Assembly (NCBI RefSeq): GCF_000820125.1
Contig: NZ_CDBY01000069.1
Coordinates: 1,075-58,923, forward strand
Reading direction: 5' to 3'
DNA length: 57,849 nucleotides
DNA from: Aeromonas simiae
Lineage (GTDB): Bacteria; Pseudomonadota; Gammaproteobacteria; Enterobacterales; Aeromonadaceae
Within the stretch, counting starts at the first letter, position 1, and each line of letters starts with the position of its first letter. Below are positions 1 to 9,826 of this stretch, piece by piece. Both the position numbers and the translations under genes were made by a program. The notes below the pieces were generated by a model. The model was given only the letters and a program-made list of their open reading frames with translations, was not told the origin of the DNA and did not search any database.

Positions 1-2
1 TG

Positions 3-494
3 CTGGCGGTGCTGCTGCCGCTGGGAGTGCCCCACGCCGATGATGCCCATGGCCTGCTTTTTTATCAGGAGGGGCACTACCGGGCCGCCGCCGAGGCCTT
101 CGATGACCCCCTCTGGCGCGGCAACGCCTGGTACCGCGCCGGGGAGTATCAGCGCGCCGTCACCGCTTACGCCATGAGCCAGAGCGTCACCGCCCACTAC
201 AACCGGGGCAACGCGCTGGCCCGCCTCGGTCGGCTCGACGAGGCGATCGCCGCCTATCTGGTGGTGCTGGCCCTCGACCCCGCCCACGCCGATGCCCGCT
301 TCAACCTCGCCCTGCTGCAACGCCGTCAGCAGCAACAGGCGCGCAGCGCCGCCACGGCGCCATCCGATCAGCCCGAGCCCGCCACGGCCAAGGGGGCGCC
401 CCCCCTGTCTGCGCCGCCGGTCATCCTGCTCAAGGAGCGGCTGCGCAAGCTGGCCGAGCGGGCCGCGCCGCCCCCCAGGGGGGAGCCATGGTGA
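3..494 (+). CDS. TPR-repeat protein of a Bat aerotolerance operon (5' truncated)
   Basis: The reading frame is open to the left edge, so this is the C-terminal part of a longer gene, probably a von Willebrand A/TPR protein of the BatB/BatC type. What remains begins with a hydrophobic stretch (LAVLLPLGVPHA), probably the end of a membrane segment. TPR-like helices follow at roughly residues 15-110 (FYQEGHYRAAAEAF, NRGNALARLGRLDEAIAAY), then a Gln/Ala/Pro-rich tail. The stop overlaps the start of the next gene by seven bases (488-494), so the two are translationally coupled. In Bacteroides and gammaproteobacteria such genes sit with moxR, DUF58 and batD and are linked to oxidative-stress tolerance or membrane-complex assembly. 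The VWA half cannot be seen. Confidence 0.75.
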   Translation: MAVLLPLGVPHADDAHGLLFYQEGHYRAAAEAFDDPLWRGNAWYRAGEYQRAVTAYAMSQSVTAHYNRGNALARLGRLDEAIAAYLVVLALDPAHADARFNLALLQRRQQQQARSAATAPSDQPEPATAKGAPPLSAPPVILLKERLRKLAERAAPPPRGEPW

Positions 495-1930
495 AGCGCC
501 TCCTGCTGCTGTGCCTCCTGATGATCCTGACGCCCGCCGAGGCGCGCCTGCTCAGCCAGGTGATCCCAAGCCAACAAGGCTGGCTGCTGGTGCTGGAGCA
601 AGAGGGCCGCGCCGCCCCCGATGCCCTTCAAGTGACGCCGCTGCTGCGCCACTTCGTGGTCGGGCGCGTTAGCCGCAGCGACATCATCACGGCGCAGCGC
701 CGCTTCACCCGCTGGCAGATCCCGCTCAGCCTGCCGCCGGGCCGGGCAGAGCCCTGGCCGCTCATTCCCCCCCTGCGGGTCGGTAACGAGCAAAGCCCCT
801 CCCTGTCGCTGCCCCCCCTGCAAGGGGTGACGAGCGCGCCAGCGCCGGCCCCCCGCATTAGCCAGCAGGCCGTGCTGGAGGAAGGGGAGCGCTTCTGGGT
901 CGGGCAGCCCTTTGTCTACCGGCTCACCATCACCCTGCCCGAGACGGTGGAGCGCCCCGGCCTCGACGAACTGCATGCCGCCGGCTTTCGGGTGCGCCGC
1001 CTCGGCGAGGATCGCTGGACCCCGCCCCCCACGCCGGGCCAAGCGGGCCAGATTGAGCGGCGCTGGCTGGTGCAGGCCCTGCAAAGCGGCCGCTTCTGGC
1101 TCGAGGCGCCGCGCCTGAGCGCCACCCTGCCCGCCGGAGAAGGCCAGCCGGCGCAGCAGTTGAGCGGGCGCGCCGCGCCGCTGCCGGTCACCATCATGGC
1201 CACCCCGCCGCTGCCGGTGGCGGCCCGGCTCACCCTGAGCCAGCAGATAGCGCCCCCGGCCGCGCTGCACCCCGGCGAGCCGCTCATTCGCACCCTGCGC
1301 ATCGACTGGCAACAGGGGGACATGAGTGCACTGCGCCTCCCCGCGCCGCAGTTGCCCGATCTTCTGGTGCTGCCCGATGGCGAGCAGACCCACGAGCGCT
1401 ACCTGGCCAGCGGTCAGCTGGTCGGCCAGCGCACCCTGCGCCAGGCCATCACCGCCCGCGAGCCGGGCGAGTACCGACTGCCGGCCATCGCCCTGCGCTG
1501 GTTCAATACCGCCACCGGGCAAATCGAGACGGCGAGGCTGCCTGCCATGCCCTTCACCGTGCTCGCCGTCCCCGCTCAGCCCGCCTCCCGCCACTACGGC
1601 CTGCTCGAGCTGGTCTCCCTGCTGCTGCTCATCAAGGGATTGCGCCCCTGGCTCATCCCCTGCTGGGATGCCGCCCGCCTCTATCGCGCGCTGAGCGACT
1701 CCCCCGAGCAGAGCCGCGCCGCCTGGCGCACTTGGCTCAGGCGCCGCGCCCAGCCTCCCTATCCGTCGCTGCCGGAGGCACTGGCCGGCGCCGTCGATGA
1801 ACTTGAGCGCGCCTGCTTCGGCCCGCCCGTCCCCTGGCAGCCCGCTCGGCTGCGCCGGGCGCTGCGCCGCCACTGGCGTTGGCTGCTCACCCCCACCAAG
1901 GCAGCTGACACGGCGCGGGAGCCGGGATAG
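488..1930 (+). CDS. BatD-like membrane protein
   Basis: 480 residues. An N-terminal signal-like segment (MVKRLLLLCLLMILTPAEA) is followed by an extracytoplasmic region of beta-rich character, one transmembrane helix near residues 372-385 (LLELVSLLLLIKGL) and an Arg-rich cytoplasmic tail. This layout, and its position directly after a TPR protein, match the BatD/oxygen-tolerance family. In that family the large periplasmic part is thought to act with VWA-domain partners in a membrane complex. The start at 488 lies inside the preceding stop region. The family call rests on architecture and context, since sequence conservation in BatD proteins is low. It is probably the last gene of the operon. 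Confidence 0.65.
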   Translation: MVKRLLLLCLLMILTPAEARLLSQVIPSQQGWLLVLEQEGRAAPDALQVTPLLRHFVVGRVSRSDIITAQRRFTRWQIPLSLPPGRAEPWPLIPPLRVGNEQSPSLSLPPLQGVTSAPAPAPRISQQAVLEEGERFWVGQPFVYRLTITLPETVERPGLDELHAAGFRVRRLGEDRWTPPPTPGQAGQIERRWLVQALQSGRFWLEAPRLSATLPAGEGQPAQQLSGRAAPLPVTIMATPPLPVAARLTLSQQIAPPAALHPGEPLIRTLRIDWQQGDMSALRLPAPQLPDLLVLPDGEQTHERYLASGQLVGQRTLRQAITAREPGEYRLPAIALRWFNTATGQIETARLPAMPFTVLAVPAQPASRHYGLLELVSLLLLIKGLRPWLIPCWDAARLYRALSDSPEQSRAAWRTWLRRRAQPPYPSLPEALAGAVDELERACFGPPVPWQPARLRRALRRHWRWLLTPTKAADTAREPG

Positions 1931-1959
1931 AGTGGGCCATCCCCCCAGGAGTCTTCCCC

Positions 1960-2580
1960 ATGTTCGGCATCCATGATCTGGCCCTTTTCATCGCCTCGTC
2001 CCTGCTGCTCAACCTGATGCCGGGGCCCGACTCCTTACTGGTGATGCTGCGCACCGCAGGTCAGGGCTGGCGGGCCGGGGTGGCCGCCACCTGGGGGATC
2101 GGCAGCGGCATCATGGTGCACGTGCTGTGCGCCGCCCTCGGGCTCTCGGCCCTGCTCGCCGCCTCAGCCCAGCTGTTTGCGCTGGTCAAGCTGGCCGGCG
2201 CCCTCTATCTGGTCTATCTCGGCCTCACCCTATTGCGCCGCCACGCCGCCGTTCGCGATAGCGCCCCCCTGCCCGCCATGCCCCTGTGGGCCATCTATCG
2301 CCAGGGCATGCTGACCAATGTGCTCAACCCCAAGGTGGCGCTCTTTTTTCTCGCCTTCATGCCTCAGTTCATCGATCCGGCCGGTCAGCAGCAGGGGCTG
2401 GCCTTCATCCTGCTTGGCGGCATTTTTAATCTGGGGGGCATGATCTGGTGCCACCTGCTGGTGCTGATCACCGCGACCGCCCGCCACCGGCTGCACCTGC
2501 CGGCCCGCGTCAAGCGCGCGCTCGAGCGGCTGATCGGCGCCCTGTTTCTCGCCTTCGGCATCCGGCTGGCCATCGGTTAG
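1960..2580 (+). CDS. LysE/RhtB family amino-acid exporter
   Basis: 206 residues with about six hydrophobic segments, the usual size of RhtB-type exporters. The family signature region LNLMPGPDSLLVM is near residue 20 and NVLNPKVALFFLAFMPQF near residue 110; both are characteristic of LysE/RhtB transporters, which export amino acids or homoserine lactones across the inner membrane. An AGGAG about eight bases upstream supports the ATG at 1960. It lies 29 bases after the BatD-like gene but is functionally unrelated, so it may be an independent unit. The substrate cannot be read from the sequence. Confidence 0.85.
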   Translation: MFGIHDLALFIASSLLLNLMPGPDSLLVMLRTAGQGWRAGVAATWGIGSGIMVHVLCAALGLSALLAASAQLFALVKLAGALYLVYLGLTLLRRHAAVRDSAPLPAMPLWAIYRQGMLTNVLNPKVALFFLAFMPQFIDPAGQQQGLAFILLGGIFNLGGMIWCHLLVLITATARHRLHLPARVKRALERLIGALFLAFGIRLAIG

Positions 2581-2640
2581 CCGCCGCCAGCGGGCAATTC
2601 TTTCGCCAATCGGGCCCGACTGCTTAATAACCCTGCACCC

Positions 2641-2660
2641 GCAGAGTTGTTTAGCTCTGC
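2641..2660 (+). repeat. Small inverted repeat upstream of rsxA
   Basis: GCAGAG and CTCTGC are separated by eight bases. The repeat overlaps the -35 region of the proposed rsxA promoter, so it could be an operator. It is short and could be chance. Confidence 0.25.
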
Positions 2661-2675
2661 CTAACATCAGATAAT
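2647..2675 (+). promoter_or_regulatory. Candidate sigma70 promoter of the rsx operon
   Basis: TTGTTT at 2647-2652 and GATAAT at 2670-2675 are separated by 17 bases, 36 bases before the rsxA start. This is the only good sigma70-like pair in the 131-base gap after the exporter gene. Confidence 0.45.
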
Positions 2676-2711
2676 ACCGGCCGCATTCACTCCGGATCTC
2701 CCATTACTCTG

Positions 2712-3293
2712 ATGACTGAATATCTGCTCCTGTTGATCAGCACAGTGCTGGTCAACAACTACGTTCTGGTGAAATTCCTGGGGCTGTGTCCCTTCATGGG
2801 GGTGTCGAGCAAGCTCGAGACCGCCATCGGCATGGGGCTGGCCACCACCTTCGTCATTACCCTGGCCAGCGCCTGCGCCTATCTGGTCGAGCACTACATT
2901 CTGCTGCCCCTCGGCATCGGCTACCTGCGCATTCTCGCCTTCATCCTGGTCATCGCCGTGGTGGTGCAGTTCACCGAGATGGTGGTGCACAAGACCAGCC
3001 CGAGCCTCTATCGCCTGCTCGGCATCTTCCTGCCACTCATCACCACCAACTGCGCCGTGCTCGCGGTGCCGCTGCTCAACGTCAACAGCAACCACGACTT
3101 CATCCAGAGCGTGCTCTATGGCTTTGGCGCCGCACTGGGCTTCTCCCTGGTGCTGGTGCTGTTTGCCGCCATGCGCGAGCGGCTGGTTGCCGCCGACGTG
3201 CCTGCGCCGTTTCGCGGCGTCTCGATTGCCATGATCACCGCCGGTCTGATGTCGCTCGCCTTCATGGGCTTCACCGGCCTCATCAAGATGTAA
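2712..3293 (+). CDS. rsxA: Electron transport complex subunit RsxA (RnfA)
   Basis: 193 residues, the normal length, with six transmembrane helices. RnfA and RnfE are paralogous integral subunits with inverted topology that together hold a membrane-embedded iron-sulfur cluster and pass electrons through the membrane. The signature [19 protein letters not shown] (residues 14-32) and the ITTNCAVL motif (near residue 108) carry the conserved cysteines Cys26 and Cys112. It is the first gene of rsxABCDGE. In E. coli this complex keeps SoxR reduced; in Vibrio and other bacteria Rnf is a sodium-pumping ferredoxin:NAD oxidoreductase. Which role applies here cannot be told from sequence. Confidence 0.97.
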   Translation: MTEYLLLLISTVLVNNYVLVKFLGLCPFMGVSSKLETAIGMGLATTFVITLASACAYLVEHYILLPLGIGYLRILAFILVIAVVVQFTEMVVHKTSPSLYRLLGIFLPLITTNCAVLAVPLLNVNSNHDFIQSVLYGFGAALGFSLVLVLFAAMRERLVAADVPAPFRGVSIAMITAGLMSLAFMGFTGLIKM

Positions 3294-3297
3294 CCTC

Positions 3298-3861
3298 ATG
3301 ATCCATATTTTGTTTGTCATACTGGTGCTGACCCTGCTGGCGCTCGCCTTCGGGATCATACTGGGCTTTGCCGCGGTCAAGTTCCGCGTCGAGGCCGACC
3401 CCATCGTCGACCAGCTCGACGCCCTGCTGCCCCAGACCCAGTGCGGTCAGTGCGGCTACCCCGGCTGCAAGCCCTACGCCGAGGCGGTCGCCGGCGGCGA
3501 CGCCATCAACAAGTGCGTGCCCGGCGGCGAGCCGACCATGCGCAAGATCGCCGAGCTGATGGGGGTCGAGCCCCAGCCCCTCGGTGGCGATGAGAGCGCC
3601 GTGCCCGTCAAGAAGGTGGCCTTCATCCATGAGGATCAGTGCATCGGCTGCACCAAGTGCATCCAGGCCTGCCCGGTCGACGCCATCATCGGCGCCACCA
3701 AGGCGATGCACACCGTCCTCAAGGAGGAGTGCACCGGCTGCGATCTCTGTGTCGCCCCCTGCCCGACCGACTGCATCGAGATGATCCCGCTGCCGACCAC
3801 GGTCGATAACTGGAAGTGGAACCTCGCAGCCGTACAGATCCCGGTTAAGGTGGTGGAGTAG
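3298..3861 (+). CDS. rsxB: Electron transport complex subunit RsxB (RnfB)
   Basis: 187 residues. An N-terminal membrane anchor (about residues 3-25) is followed by the Fe-S domain with [15 protein letters not shown], then two ferredoxin-type 4Fe-4S motifs, [12 protein letters not shown] (about residue 117) and [12 protein letters not shown] (about residue 146). RnfB is the electron-entry subunit on the cytoplasmic side and feeds the RnfA/E cluster. The gene starts five bases after rsxA and ends two bases before rsxC. All expected cysteines are present, so the protein should be functional. Confidence 0.97.
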   Translation: MIHILFVILVLTLLALAFGIILGFAAVKFRVEADPIVDQLDALLPQTQCGQCGYPGCKPYAEAVAGGDAINKCVPGGEPTMRKIAELMGVEPQPLGGDESAVPVKKVAFIHEDQCIGCTKCIQACPVDAIIGATKAMHTVLKEECTGCDLCVAPCPTDCIEMIPLPTTVDNWKWNLAAVQIPVKVVE

Positions 3862-3863
3862 TC

Positions 3864-6212
3864 ATGCAAGCTATCATCGAACGCATCAAGGCCGGGGCCA
3901 TGTGGGATTTTCATGGCGGCATCCATCCCCCAGAGAACAAAACGCAGTCCAGCCATCAGCCGATCCGCGAAGCGGGTCTGCCCCCTGAGCTGATCATCCC
4001 AGTGCGCCAGCACGCCGGCCCCGCCGGTGAGCTGCTGGTTCAGGTGGGGGATCGGGTCAAGAAGGGGCAACCCCTGACCAGCTGGCAGGGCGGACGAACG
4101 GTGCCGGTGCATGCCAGCACCTCGGGCACCATCACCGCCATCGGCGAGCAGACCGTGGCCCACCCCTCCGGCCTCTCGGATCTCTGCATCACCTTGGTTC
4201 CGGATGGGGAAGAGAGCTGGTGCCCGCGCGATCCGCGCCCGGATTACTGGCACCTCGAGCGCAGCGAGCTGCTGGCGCGCGTGCAGCAGGCGGGGATCGC
4301 CGGCCTTGGCGGCGCCGTTTTCCCGACCCACAGCAAGCTGGACGGACGCGGTCAGCGCACCGAGATCCTCATCATCAACGGCCTCGAGTGCGAGCCCTAC
4401 ATCACCACCGACGATCGCCTGATGCGCGACTACGCCGCCGAGGTGATCGAGGGGATCCGGGTGCTGCGCCACCTGCTCGGGCCCAAGCTCTGCCTCATCG
4501 GGATCGAGGACAACAAGCCCGAGGCGATCGCCGCCCTCACTGCCGCCATCGGCGAGCATGACCAAGACATCATGGTGCGGGTCACCCCCACCAAATACCC
4601 CTCGGGGGGCGCCAAGCAGACCATCGAGATCCTGACCGGGCGCCAAGTGCCCAAGGGGGGCCGGGCGGTCGACATCGGCATCATGGTGCTCAACGTGGCC
4701 ACCGTGTTCGCCATCAAGCGCGCCATCGTCGAGGGGGAGCCCCTCATCGAGCGGTTGGTTACCCTGACTGGCGAGACCTTCCGCCAGCCCGGTAACGTCT
4801 GGGTTCGCCTCGGCACCCCGGTGCGCTGGCTGTTGCAGCGCTTCGAGTTGCAACCCGAAGCCGAGCAGCGGGTCATCATGGGTGGCCCCATGATGGGCTT
4901 TACCCTGCCCCATGCCCGGGTTCCCGTGGTCAAGGCGACCAACTGCCTGCTCTCCCCGAGCCGGGCCGAGCTGCCGCCCCCCGGCCCCGAGCAGGCCTGT
5001 ATCCGTTGCAGCGCTTGCGCCGATGCCTGCCCGGCCACCCTGCTGCCCCAGGAGCTTTACTGGTACAGCCGGGCCCGCGAGTATGACAAGGTCGAGGCGC
5101 TTAACCTGTTTGACTGCATCGAATGCGGCGCCTGTGCCTGGGTCTGCCCAAGCGAGATCCCGCTGGTGCAGTACTACAAGATTGCCAAAGATGACATCCG
5201 CGAGAGCCGCGCCGAGGCCGAGAAGGCCGAACGGGCCAAGGCCCGCTTCGAGGCCAAGCAGGCCCGTTTCGAGCGCGAGAAGGTAGCCCGTGAGGCGCGC
5301 CACGCATCCGCTGCCGCCAACCGCCGCCAGGTGCTGACCGAGGCGGCGGGCGGCGACGATCCGGTGGCCGCCGCACTGGCCAGGGTCAAGGCCAAGCAAA
5401 GCGGGCTCACCACCCAGGGGGCCCTGCCCGACGGCGCGCCGGATAACGAGGCGGTGATCGCCGCCCGCGCGGCCCGCAAGCGCGAGGCCGAGGCCCGCCG
5501 CGCCGCCAAGCTGGCCGAGCAAGGCGCCAGCGCGCAGAGCGAGGTGCCGAGTGTGAACCACGACGCGGCATCGGCGCAGCCGACCCCGGCCCCCGCGTCA
5601 ACCGAAAGCGAGAGCGGCGACGATCCCGAGGCACGCAAGAAAGCCGCCGTGGCCGCTGCCCTGGCTCGGGCCAAGGCCAAGAAAGCCGCCAGCGCGCAGA
5701 GCGAGGCGCCGAGCGCAAGCCGCGACGCGGCATCGGCGCAGCCGACCCCGGCCCCCGCTTCAACCGAGAGCGAGAGCGGCGACGATCCCGAAGCGCGCAA
5801 GAAAGCCGCCGTGGCCGCCGCCATCGCCCGGGCCAAGGCCAAGAAGGCCGCCAGCGCGCAGAGCGAGGCACCGAGCGCAAACCGCGACGCGGCACCGGTG
5901 CAGCCGACGCCGGCTTCAACCGAGAGCGAGAGCCACGACGATCCCGAGGCGCGCAAAAAAGCGGCCGTGGCCGCCGCCATCGCCCGGGCCAAGGCCAAGA
6001 AGGCCGCCAGCGCGCAGAGCGAGGCACCGAGCGCAAGCCGCGACGCGGCACCGGTGCAGCCGACGCCGGCTTCAACCGAGAGCGAGAGCCACGACGATCC
6101 CGAGGCGCACAAAAAAGCGGCCGTGGCCGCCGCCATCGCCCGTGCCAAGGCCAAGAAGGCCGCCATGACCCAATCCAATCCAACGACAGCTGACAACGAG
6201 GTGGGTGACTGA
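3864..6212 (+). CDS. rsxC: Electron transport complex subunit RsxC (RnfC) with repetitive C-terminal tail
   Basis: 782 residues. The core (about 1-460) is a normal RnfC: a Complex I 51-kDa-like NADH/FMN domain with [11 protein letters not shown] and [16 protein letters not shown], then two 4Fe-4S motifs [12 protein letters not shown] (about residue 376) and [12 protein letters not shown] (about residue 415). RnfC is the peripheral subunit that reacts with NAD(H). The rest is an Ala/Lys/Glu-rich tail that is probably helical and disordered, ending in four near-identical 52-54 residue repeats. E. coli RsxC also has an Ala-rich tail, but the number of repeats varies between strains and species. 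The stop overlaps the rsxD start (TGATG). Confidence 0.96.
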   Translation: MQAIIERIKAGAMWDFHGGIHPPENKTQSSHQPIREAGLPPELIIPVRQHAGPAGELLVQVGDRVKKGQPLTSWQGGRTVPVHASTSGTITAIGEQTVAHPSGLSDLCITLVPDGEESWCPRDPRPDYWHLERSELLARVQQAGIAGLGGAVFPTHSKLDGRGQRTEILIINGLECEPYITTDDRLMRDYAAEVIEGIRVLRHLLGPKLCLIGIEDNKPEAIAALTAAIGEHDQDIMVRVTPTKYPSGGAKQTIEILTGRQVPKGGRAVDIGIMVLNVATVFAIKRAIVEGEPLIERLVTLTGETFRQPGNVWVRLGTPVRWLLQRFELQPEAEQRVIMGGPMMGFTLPHARVPVVKATNCLLSPSRAELPPPGPEQACIRCSACADACPATLLPQELYWYSRAREYDKVEALNLFDCIECGACAWVCPSEIPLVQYYKIAKDDIRESRAEAEKAERAKARFEAKQARFEREKVAREARHASAAANRRQVLTEAAGGDDPVAAALARVKAKQSGLTTQGALPDGAPDNEAVIAARAARKREAEARRAAKLAEQGASAQSEVPSVNHDAASAQPTPAPASTESESGDDPEARKKAAVAAALARAKAKKAASAQSEAPSASRDAASAQPTPAPASTESESGDDPEARKKAAVAAAIARAKAKKAASAQSEAPSANRDAAPVQPTPASTESESHDDPEARKKAAVAAAIARAKAKKAASAQSEAPSASRDAAPVQPTPASTESESHDDPEAHKKAAVAAAIARAKAKKAAMTQSNPTTADNEVGD
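5529..6164 (+). repeat. Four in-frame tandem repeats in rsxC
   Basis: Units start at 5529, 5691, 5853 and 6009, giving periods of 162, 162 and 156 bases (54, 54, 52 and 52 codons). Each unit begins SAQSE(A/V)PS and ends ARAKAKKAA; the last two lack a Pro-Ala pair. Units 3 and 4 are nearly identical at the nucleotide level, which points to recent duplication by slippage or unequal recombination. All period differences are multiples of three, so the frame is kept. Confidence 0.93.
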
Positions 6213-7273
6213 TGTTCAAAATTGCGAGTGCCCCCTTTGCCCATAACCGCAAGCAGACCAGCACCATGATGGGGCTGGTGCTGCTGGCCTGCCTGCCGGG
6301 GCTGCTGGCCCAGAGCTGGTTCTTCGGCTGGGGTACCCTCATCCAGCTGCTGCTGGCCACCCTCACCGCCTGCGTGAGCGAGGCGCTGATCTTGCGCCTG
6401 CGTCGCCGCCCTGTGCTGCCGGCACTGTGGGATGGCAGCGCCGTGGTGACCGCCGTGCTCATCGGCCTTTCCCTGCCCCCTTTTGGCCCCTGGTGGCTGG
6501 TGGTGCTCGGTACCGCCTTTGCCATCATCGTCGCCAAACAGCTCTATGGCGGGCTCGGTCAGAACCTGTTCAACCCAGCCATGGTCGCCTACGTGCTGCT
6601 GCTGGTCTCGTTCCCGGTGCAGATGACCAGCTGGCTACCCCCTGAAGGGGTGCGCGCCATGGAGCTGGGCATGGGCGATGCGCTTGCCACCATCTTCAGC
6701 GGCCACAGCCTCGACGGCTACAGCATGGCGCAGCTGCGCATGGGGGTGGACGGCACCACCATGGCCACCCCGCTCGATACCCTCAAGACCGGCCTCACCC
6801 AGGGGCTGACCGTGCCCGAGATCATGCGCGCCCCCCTCTATGAGGGGTGGGGCGGCATCGGCTGGAACTGGGTCAACCTCGGCTATCTGCTGGGCGGCCT
6901 GTTCCTGTTGCAGCAGAAGGTGATCAGCTGGCGCATCCCGGCGGCCGTGCTCGCCGGCCTGCTCGGCGCTGCCGTGCTGGGCTGGCTGGTGACCCCGGAC
7001 ACCACCGCCTCCCCCATGCTGCACCTGTTTAGCGGCGCCACCATGCTGGGGGCCTTCTTCATCGCCACCGATCCGGTCAGCGCCAGCACCACGCCGCGCG
7101 GGCGCCTCATCTATGGCCTCCTCATCGGCGTTACCGTCTACCTCATCCGCCGCTTCGGCGGCTATCCGGATGCGTTTGCCTTCGCCGTGCTGCTCGCCAA
7201 CCTGTGCGTGCCGCTCATCGACAGCCTGACCCGTCCCGCCGTCTATGGCCAACGCAAGGGGGCGCGCAAATGA
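6212..7273 (+). CDS. rsxD: Electron transport complex subunit RsxD (RnfD)
   Basis: 353 residues and multiple transmembrane helices, as expected for RnfD, an NqrB-like integral subunit that carries covalently bound FMN. The flavinylation motif TMAT is present with the acceptor Thr at about residue 186 ([15 protein letters not shown]). Other conserved parts are [19 protein letters not shown] and [16 protein letters not shown]. The ATG at 6212 overlaps the rsxC stop, and the TGA at 7271-7273 overlaps the rsxG ATG (ATGA), so translation is coupled through rsxC-rsxD-rsxG. Confidence 0.96.
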   Translation: MFKIASAPFAHNRKQTSTMMGLVLLACLPGLLAQSWFFGWGTLIQLLLATLTACVSEALILRLRRRPVLPALWDGSAVVTAVLIGLSLPPFGPWWLVVLGTAFAIIVAKQLYGGLGQNLFNPAMVAYVLLLVSFPVQMTSWLPPEGVRAMELGMGDALATIFSGHSLDGYSMAQLRMGVDGTTMATPLDTLKTGLTQGLTVPEIMRAPLYEGWGGIGWNWVNLGYLLGGLFLLQQKVISWRIPAAVLAGLLGAAVLGWLVTPDTTASPMLHLFSGATMLGAFFIATDPVSASTTPRGRLIYGLLIGVTVYLIRRFGGYPDAFAFAVLLANLCVPLIDSLTRPAVYGQRKGARK

Positions 7274-7902
7274 TCGGCAGCATGAGCAAAAACGGCGTCA
7301 TCCTCGGCGCCTTTGCCCTGGTCTGTACCGCCGTGGTGGCACTGACCAATGAGCTCACGGTCGAGCGCATCGAGCAGCAGCACCAGCAAGAGAAGCTGGC
7401 GACCCTGTCGGCCCTGCTGCCGGCCGGCAGCTATGACAACGATCTGGTGGGCAGCTGCCGCCTGGTGACCAGCGCCGAATACCTCGGCAGCCCCAAGCCG
7501 ATGCCCCTCTATGTGGCCCGGCAAGGGGACACCATCACCGGCTACGCGCTGGAAACCGTCGCCCCCGACGGCTACAGTGGCGCCATCCGTCTGGTGGTCG
7601 GCTTCACCCAGGAGGGCACCATCACTGCGGTGCGCACCCTGGAGCACAAGGAGACACCGGGCCTTGGCGACAAGATTGAGCTGAAAAAGTCCAACTGGAT
7701 CGAGAGCTTCAAGGGGCGCTTCCTGCGCCCCGACAACGAGACCAGCTGGGCGGTGAAAAAAGATGGCGGCGAGTTTGATGCCTTCACCGGCGCCACCATC
7801 ACCCCGCGTGCCGTGGTCAAGGCGGTCAAACGGGTACTGATGCTGCAAGCCAGCCACCCCGAGCTGCTCGAGAGCGCGCCAGCCTGCGCCAAGGGAGAGT
7901 AA
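7270..7902 (+). CDS. rsxG: Electron transport complex subunit RsxG (RnfG)
   Basis: 210 residues: one N-terminal transmembrane helix ([17 protein letters not shown]) and a periplasmic FMN-binding domain with the covalent flavinylation motif TGAT in [14 protein letters not shown] (acceptor Thr at about residue 176). RnfG is the second covalent flavoprotein of the complex and works with RnfD. I chose the ATG at 7270, which overlaps the rsxD stop by four bases; the frame continues further upstream inside rsxD but without homology. An alternative in-frame ATG at 7282 would remove MIGS. The next gene follows after two bases. Confidence 0.95.
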   Translation: MIGSMSKNGVILGAFALVCTAVVALTNELTVERIEQQHQQEKLATLSALLPAGSYDNDLVGSCRLVTSAEYLGSPKPMPLYVARQGDTITGYALETVAPDGYSGAIRLVVGFTQEGTITAVRTLEHKETPGLGDKIELKKSNWIESFKGRFLRPDNETSWAVKKDGGEFDAFTGATITPRAVVKAVKRVLMLQASHPELLESAPACAKGE

Positions 7903-7904
7903 CG

Positions 7905-8609
7905 ATGAACCAAGAGATCAAGAATCTGTGGCAGCAGGGACTGTGGAAAAACAACCCCTCCCTGGTGCAGGTGCTGGGCCTGTGCCCCACCCTGGCCGTC
8001 ACCTCGACCCTGACCAATGCGCTGGGGCTGGGGCTGGCCACGCTGGCGGTGTTGACCTGCTCTAACCTCGCCATCTCCCTGGTGCGCCACCTGGTGCCCA
8101 AGGAGATCCGCATCCCGGTCTATGTGCTGATCATCGCCGCACTGGTGACCTGCGTGCAGCTGCTGATGAACGCCTACACCTACAGCCTCTATCAGGCGCT
8201 GGGCATCTTCATCGCCCTCATCGTCACCAACTGCGTCATCATCGGTCGCGCCGAGGCCTATGCGGTGAAAAACGCCCCCCTCTATGCGGCCATTGATGGC
8301 TTCATGATGGGGCTGGGCTTTACCCTGGTGCTCTGCACCCTGGGCGCCATGCGCGAGATCATCGGTATGGGCACCCTGTTTGACGGCGCCGATCAGCTGC
8401 TCGGCAGCTGGGCCAGCGTGCTGCGCATGCAGATCCTGCCGGCCGACTCGGCCCTGATGATCGCCATCCTGCCCCCCGGCGGCTTCATCGGGCTGGGGCT
8501 GCTCATCGCCGCCAAGAACGCCATCAACGACTGGCGCGGCAAGCAGGCCGTCACCGAGCGAGCCCACTGCGCCGTCCCAGCTCCTGGGGCGCGCGCCACC
8601 GAGCTGTAA
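7905..8609 (+). CDS. rsxE: Electron transport complex subunit RsxE (RnfE)
   Basis: 234 residues, six transmembrane helices, paralogous to RsxA. Signature [21 protein letters not shown] (about residues 22-42) and [17 protein letters not shown] (about residue 104) carry the two conserved cysteines that, with those of RsxA, hold the intramembrane iron-sulfur cluster. The preceding stop is followed by CG and the ATG, with AGGGAGAG as a good ribosome-binding site. The C-terminal Ala/Pro-rich end is longer and less conserved than the core. Confidence 0.96.
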   Translation: MNQEIKNLWQQGLWKNNPSLVQVLGLCPTLAVTSTLTNALGLGLATLAVLTCSNLAISLVRHLVPKEIRIPVYVLIIAALVTCVQLLMNAYTYSLYQALGIFIALIVTNCVIIGRAEAYAVKNAPLYAAIDGFMMGLGFTLVLCTLGAMREIIGMGTLFDGADQLLGSWASVLRMQILPADSALMIAILPPGGFIGLGLLIAAKNAINDWRGKQAVTERAHCAVPAPGARATEL

Positions 8610-8619
8610 CGGAGAAGAC

Positions 8620-9261
8620 GTGAACAACCAAAAACGCAGACAGATCCTGGAGCGGCTGCGGGAGGCCGATCCCCACCCGACCACCGAGCTGCACTTTAGC
8701 TCGCCGTTCGAGCTGCTCATCGCCGTGCTGCTGTCGGCCCAGGCCACCGACGTGAGCGTCAACAAGGCCACCGCCAAGCTCTACCCCGTCGCCAACACCC
8801 CGGCCGCCATGCTGGCGCTCGGCGTAGAGGGGGTGAAGGAGTACATCAAGACCATTGGCCTGTTCAACACCAAGGCCGAGAACGTCATCAAGACCTGCGC
8901 CATGTTGCTCGAGCGCCACGGTGGCGAGGTGCCGGAGAACCGCGAGGCGCTGGAAGCCCTGCCCGGCGTCGGCCGCAAGACCGCCAACGTGGTGCTCAAC
9001 ACCGCCTTCGGCTGGCCCACCATCGCCGTCGACACCCACATCTTCCGCGTCTCGAATCGAACCGGTTTCGCGGTGGGCAAGAACGTCGATCAGGTGGAAG
9101 AGAAACTGCTCAAGGTGGTGCCGGCCGAGTTCAAGCTCGACGTGCACCACTGGCTGATCCTGCACGGGCGCTACACCTGTCTGGCTCGCAAACCCCGCTG
9201 CGGCTCCTGTATCATCGAGGATCTGTGCGAATTTAAAGAAAAAATCTACCCGGAGGGATAA
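8620..9261 (+). CDS. nth: Endonuclease III
   Basis: 213 residues. A bifunctional DNA glycosylase/AP lyase for oxidised pyrimidines. The helix-hairpin-helix region [14 protein letters not shown] carries the catalytic Lys, and VDTHIFRV carries the catalytic Asp. The 4Fe-4S cluster ligands have the exact E. coli spacing C-X6-C-X2-C-X5-C (Cys187, 194, 197, 203). The start is GTG with GGAGAAGA just upstream. It lies ten bases after rsxE, the same rsx-nth linkage as in E. coli, so it is probably the last or next-to-last gene of that operon. Confidence 0.97.
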   Translation: MNNQKRRQILERLREADPHPTTELHFSSPFELLIAVLLSAQATDVSVNKATAKLYPVANTPAAMLALGVEGVKEYIKTIGLFNTKAENVIKTCAMLLERHGGEVPENREALEALPGVGRKTANVVLNTAFGWPTIAVDTHIFRVSNRTGFAVGKNVDQVEEKLLKVVPAEFKLDVHHWLILHGRYTCLARKPRCGSCIIEDLCEFKEKIYPEG

Positions 9262-9263
9262 CC

Positions 9264-9677
9264 ATGAGAATCCTGCACACCATGCTGCGCGTCGGCGATC
9301 TGCAACGCTCCATCGACTTCTACACCCGCGTGCTGGGCATGAAGCTGCTGCGCCAGAGTGAGAACAGCGAGTACAAGTACACCCTGGCCTTCGTCGGCTA
9401 CGGCGACGAGAAGGACGAGGCGGTCATCGAGCTGACCTACAACTGGGGGGTGAGCGAGTACGATCTGGGCTCTGCCTATGGTCACATCGCCCTGGAGGCG
9501 GACGACATCTACGCCACCTGCGAGGCCCTGCGGGCCGCCGGCGCCAAGATCACCCGCGAGCCGGGCCCGGTCATGGGCGGCACCACCGTCATCGCCTTCG
9601 TCGAAGATCCGGACGGCTACAAGATTGAGCTGATCGCCAAGAAAGATGCCGGCATGGGACTGGGCCAGAGCGCCTAA
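9264..9677 (+). CDS. gloA: Lactoylglutathione lyase (glyoxalase I)
   Basis: 137 residues. Converts the hemithioacetal of methylglyoxal and glutathione to S-lactoylglutathione. All four metal ligands of the nickel-type E. coli enzyme align without gaps: His5, Glu56, His74, Glu122. It starts two bases after nth (GGAGGGATAACC upstream), so it is probably co-transcribed with nth and perhaps rsx, then ended by the hairpin at 9690-9712. The short length, without the extra loops of the zinc-type enzymes, also fits the nickel class. Confidence 0.97.
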   Translation: MRILHTMLRVGDLQRSIDFYTRVLGMKLLRQSENSEYKYTLAFVGYGDEKDEAVIELTYNWGVSEYDLGSAYGHIALEADDIYATCEALRAAGAKITREPGPVMGGTTVIAFVEDPDGYKIELIAKKDAGMGLGQSA

Positions 9678-9689
9678 TCTTCACACCAC

Positions 9690-9712
9690 AAGGGCGCCAT
9701 CATGGCGCCCTT
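9690..9712 (+). terminator. Hairpin after gloA
   Basis: AAGGGCGCCAT pairs with ATGGCGCCCTT around a single C, so in RNA the two innermost pairs must open. The T-tail is poor (TTGCTGT), so termination may be partial. Confidence 0.5.
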
Positions 9713-9786
9713 GCTGTAACTGGCCGAGCCCCATTCGATGATCGGCCCTCTTTTTCTCTCCCCCACCCGCCTCCTGCGTCACGCCA

Positions 9787-9814
9787 TAAAAAAACGGGGC
9801 CCTGAGGCCCCGTC
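9787..9814 (-). terminator. Terminator of the pst-phoU operon
   Basis: On the minus strand, ACGGGGCC and GGCCCCGT form a stem around a short loop, followed by a run of T. It starts about a dozen bases after the phoU stop. Confidence 0.85.
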
Positions 9815-9826
9815 TGCATCTATCGG

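Noticed and set aside
368..1873. 501-codon minus-strand frame across the BatD-like gene
   Set aside because: Low-complexity Gly/Gln/Arg-rich shadow of the plus-strand gene, whose signal peptide, membrane helix and coupled start are convincing.
5529..6164. CRISPR array
   Set aside because: The repeats are long, coding, in frame and have no variable spacers.
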